64,000 nucleotides of DNA from Sphingosinicella xenopeptidilytica (lineage in GTDB: Bacteria > Pseudomonadota > Alphaproteobacteria > Sphingomonadales > Sphingomonadaceae), in assembly GCF_042676985.1 (NCBI RefSeq), contig NZ_JBHTIK010000015.1:558001-622000 (forward strand), given 5' to 3'. The notes below the pieces were generated by a model. That model made no database searches. It was not told where the DNA came from and saw only the letters and a list, made by a program, of their open reading frames with translations. The position numbers and the translations under genes are program-made. This document shows positions 61,818-64,000 of the stretch, one piece after another. How positions within the stretch are numbered: position 1 is the first letter of the stretch; each line of letters begins with the position of its first letter.

Positions 61818-63053
61818 TTAACCCTTCGTGATGCGAACCATCTGTTCCTTGTAGCCGTTGATGAACGGCGACGGCACGCGGACCGGCGGCGCAACAGCCT
61901 CCACATCCATACCGCGTGCGAGCATTTCCTCGATCAGGATCGAAAGCTGCAATTCGGCCAGACGCGCACCGACACAGCGGTGGATGCCGTAGCCGAACGA
62001 CAGGTGCCGCCGCGCATTCTCACGGGCAAAATCCACACGGTCCGGGTCTTCGAAAACCTCTGTGTCGCGGTTGGCGGAGATGTACCACATCACCACCTTG
62101 TCGCCCTTGCGGATGATCTTGCCGCCAAGCTCGGTGTCCTCTTTCGCCGTGCGCCGCATGTGCGCGAGCGGCGTCTGCCAGCGGATCAGCTCGGAAACCG
62201 CATTGGGGATCAGGCTGCGGTCAACCTTCAGCTTTTCCCACTCGCCGGGAAACTCGTGCATGGTGCGGACAAGCCCGGTCATCGAATTCCGGGTCGTGTC
62301 GTTGCCGCCGACGATCAGCAGCACGAGATTGCCGATGAACTCCTGCTCGTCCATTTTCGACAGCGCTTCCGAATGGATCATCATCGAAAGCAGGTCTGGC
62401 GCAGGCGGCGCGTTGAGGCGCGCCTGCCACAGGCCGTGGAAATAGGCACCCATCTCGTAGAGGATGCGCGTGCGTTCCTCGCGCATCGCCGGATCGGCCG
62501 CCGCCTGCACGTCGCCCGCCCAGTCCGACCACTTGGTGAGCAGCCGCCGATCCTCCCACGGGAAGTCGAACAGGATGGCGAGCATTTGCGTGGTGAGCTC
62601 GATCGAAACCCGGTCGACCCAATCGAAGGTCTCGCCCACCGGAAGACCGTCGAGCAGCGCCGCCGTCCGTGCGCGGATCGGCCCGGCGAGCCGCTGCATC
62701 TCGCTCGGCGTGAACGCCGGCGCTACGACGCGGCGCTCAGCGGTATGCTGCGGCCGGTCCATCGCGATGAACATAGGGAACTTCAGTTCCTGGTCGAGCG
62801 CGTCAAGCACGGTGATACCGCCATATTCCCACGACGAGGAATAAATGTCCGGCAGCGCCTCGACATGCACGATGTCCTTGTAGCGCGTCACCGACCAGTA
62901 AGGCGCGAACATGCCCTCGGTGCAGTAATGCACCGGGTCTTCGGCACGCAGCCGCGCAAACAGTGCGGGCCATGTCTGCTCGGTGAAATAGCGGTAGTCC
63001 GCCGGATCGATCGCGGCGAGATCGCTGATCCCCGCCGCCACTTTGGTCGCCAT
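61818..63053 (-). CDS. Cytochrome P450
   Basis: A 411-residue P450 monooxygenase. It has the I-helix oxygen site GGNDTTRNS, the ExxR region of the K helix (ELIRW), and the heme motif FGYGIHRCVGARLAE with the proximal Cys. Soluble bacterial class I type that needs separate ferredoxin and reductase. The ATG at 63053 has GGGAGG upstream. It is close to its neighbour at 63130 in sequence, so the two arose by duplication. Confidence 0.93.
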   Translation of the reverse strand: MATKVAAGISDLAAIDPADYRYFTEQTWPALFARLRAEDPVHYCTEGMFAPYWSVTRYKDIVHVEALPDIYSSSWEYGGITVLDALDQELKFPMFIAMDRPQHTAERRVVAPAFTPSEMQRLAGPIRARTAALLDGLPVGETFDWVDRVSIELTTQMLAILFDFPWEDRRLLTKWSDWAGDVQAAADPAMREERTRILYEMGAYFHGLWQARLNAPPAPDLLSMMIHSEALSKMDEQEFIGNLVLLIVGGNDTTRNSMTGLVRTMHEFPGEWEKLKVDRSLIPNAVSELIRWQTPLAHMRRTAKEDTELGGKIIRKGDKVVMWYISANRDTEVFEDPDRVDFARENARRHLSFGYGIHRCVGARLAELQLSILIEEMLARGMDVEAVAPPVRVPSPFINGYKEQMVRITKG

Positions 63054-63129
63054 GGCGAAGCCTCCCTTCCTCACCCCCGCAAGCGGCAGAATGACGGAAA
63101 GGATGCGCGCCGTAACGCGCTCCAAAACG

Positions 63130-64000
63130 CTAGGATCGGGTGATCGTCACCATCTGCTTGCGGTAGCCGTTCGCGAAGGGCGACGGAATCCGCATCGGCG
63201 CGTGCAGCGGCGTTACCCGCATTTCACGGTTCAGCATCTCTTCGAGAAGGATGTAGAGCTGCAGTTCGGCAAGCCGGGCGCCGACGCAGCGATGGATGCC
63301 GAAGCCGAAGGCGAGATGGCGGCGCGCGTTGGCGCGCGTCACGTCGAAGCGGTCGGCATCGGTGAACACGGCCTCGTCGCGGTTTGCGCTGTTGTACCAC
63401 AGCACGACCTTGTCATCCTTGCGGATGATCTTGCCGCCGATCTCCGTGTCTTCCGTCGCCGTGCGCCGCATGTGCGACAGCGGCGTCTGCCAGCGGATAA
63501 GCTCCGACACGGCGTTGACGACAAGCCCACGGTCCGCATCCAGCAGCGCCCGGTTTTCGGGAAACTGGTCGAGCGCGACGACGAGCCCGGTCATCGAGTT
63601 GCGCGTCGTATCGGTGCCGCCGATCACCAACAGCATCAGATTGCCGCAGAATTCCTGCGGCCGAAGGTTGGACATCGCATCCGAATGGATCATCCGCGAC
63701 AAGAGGTCGGGCGCCAGCCCAGCATTCCGCCGCTCGCCCCACAGTCGCCCGAAATAATCGACCATCTGCTGCAGCACGCGCTGCCGCTTGCGGCGCAGCG
63801 CCGGACTCACAGCAGCCCGGAAATCGCCCGCCCAGTTTGCCCATGTTGCGAGCAGGCGGCGGTCCTCCCACGGGAAATCGAACAATGTCGCCAGCATCTG
63901 CGTGGTGAGTTCGGTCGAAACCCGGTCCACCCAATCGAACGCCTCACCCACCGGCAGGCTGTCGAGCAGCGCCGCCGTGCGCGCGCGGATCGCGGCGGAA
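63130..64000 (-). CDS. Cytochrome P450, 5' truncated by the window end
   Basis: The C-terminal part of a second P450; the frame runs off the window (last complete codons read AAIRARTAALLDSLP). It carries GGTDTTRNS, ELIRW and the heme motif FGFGIHRCVGARLAE. It is 76 bp upstream of the first P450 on the same strand and forms a tandem operon with it. Its N-terminal half lies beyond the window. Confidence 0.92.
   Translation of the reverse strand, partial: SAAIRARTAALLDSLPVGEAFDWVDRVSTELTTQMLATLFDFPWEDRRLLATWANWAGDFRAAVSPALRRKRQRVLQQMVDYFGRLWGERRNAGLAPDLLSRMIHSDAMSNLRPQEFCGNLMLLVIGGTDTTRNSMTGLVVALDQFPENRALLDADRGLVVNAVSELIRWQTPLSHMRRTATEDTEIGGKIIRKDDKVVLWYNSANRDEAVFTDADRFDVTRANARRHLAFGFGIHRCVGARLAELQLYILLEEMLNREMRVTPLHAPMRIPSPFANGYRKQMVTITRS

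Overview
The window looks like the chromosome of a GC-rich alphaproteobacterium, most likely a member of the Sphingomonadales. The reasons are abundant TonB-dependent receptors next to exported peptidases, many CoA-transferase, acyl-CoA dehydrogenase and P450 genes, AGGAGG-type ribosome binding sites, and a tRNA with an encoded CCA. No rRNA is present and I saw no CRISPR array. Assignment below order level is not possible from sequence reading alone.

Positions 1-6618 hold the end of a flavin amine/amino-acid oxidase, an exported S9 peptidase, a divergent LysR regulator, and a compact HAD hydrolase / D-serine-dehydratase-like enzyme / RidA operon for D-hydroxy-amino-acid-type chemistry. Positions 6634-24327 are a large catabolic cluster on the minus strand: MFS transporter, amidase, two tandem CaiB CoA-transferases, then (beyond the plus-strand GntR/HutC regulator) HyuA and HyuB, a cysteine amidohydrolase, an alpha/beta-hydrolase that lacks its nucleophile, a CitE lyase, a MaoC hydratase, an acyl-CoA dehydrogenase, a TonB receptor and a third CoA-transferase. 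The logic is import, ring opening or amide hydrolysis, CoA activation, oxidation, hydration and C-C cleavage. A GTTCGAAC-centred palindrome occurs at both major promoters and is the probable GntR operator.

Positions 24549-36847 are a second import and hydrolysis cluster: LuxR regulator, APC permease, isochorismatase-type hydrolase, TonB receptor, Ntn asparaginase/isoaspartyl peptidase, a DUF885 metallopeptidase fused to an SRPBCC domain, a DPP-IV-like peptidase and another DUF885 protein.

Positions 36955-50972 are a roughly 14-kb genomic island. A P4-type integrase sits beside the 3' end of tRNA-Leu(CAA), and a 60-bp imperfect copy (53/60) of the tRNA end with its flank marks the far border. 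The cargo looks like a defence island: a RelA/SpoT-like protein overlapping a DUF262 protein, an unrecognised overlapping gene pair, a large NERD nuclease-STAND NTPase (Avs-like layout) with a HEPN-like companion, a winged-helix gene with nested inverted repeats upstream, and a tRNA-like gene with a 39-nt anticodon loop. An IS5-family element has truncated a sigma-like gene inside the island.

Positions 51105-64000 return to core genes (RluB-type pseudouridine synthase, rsmD, AsmA-like protein, UvrD-type helicase, prmA) with a third DUF885 lipoprotein, an AT-rich orphan, a 50-residue small gene and two tandem cytochrome P450s, the second cut by the window end.
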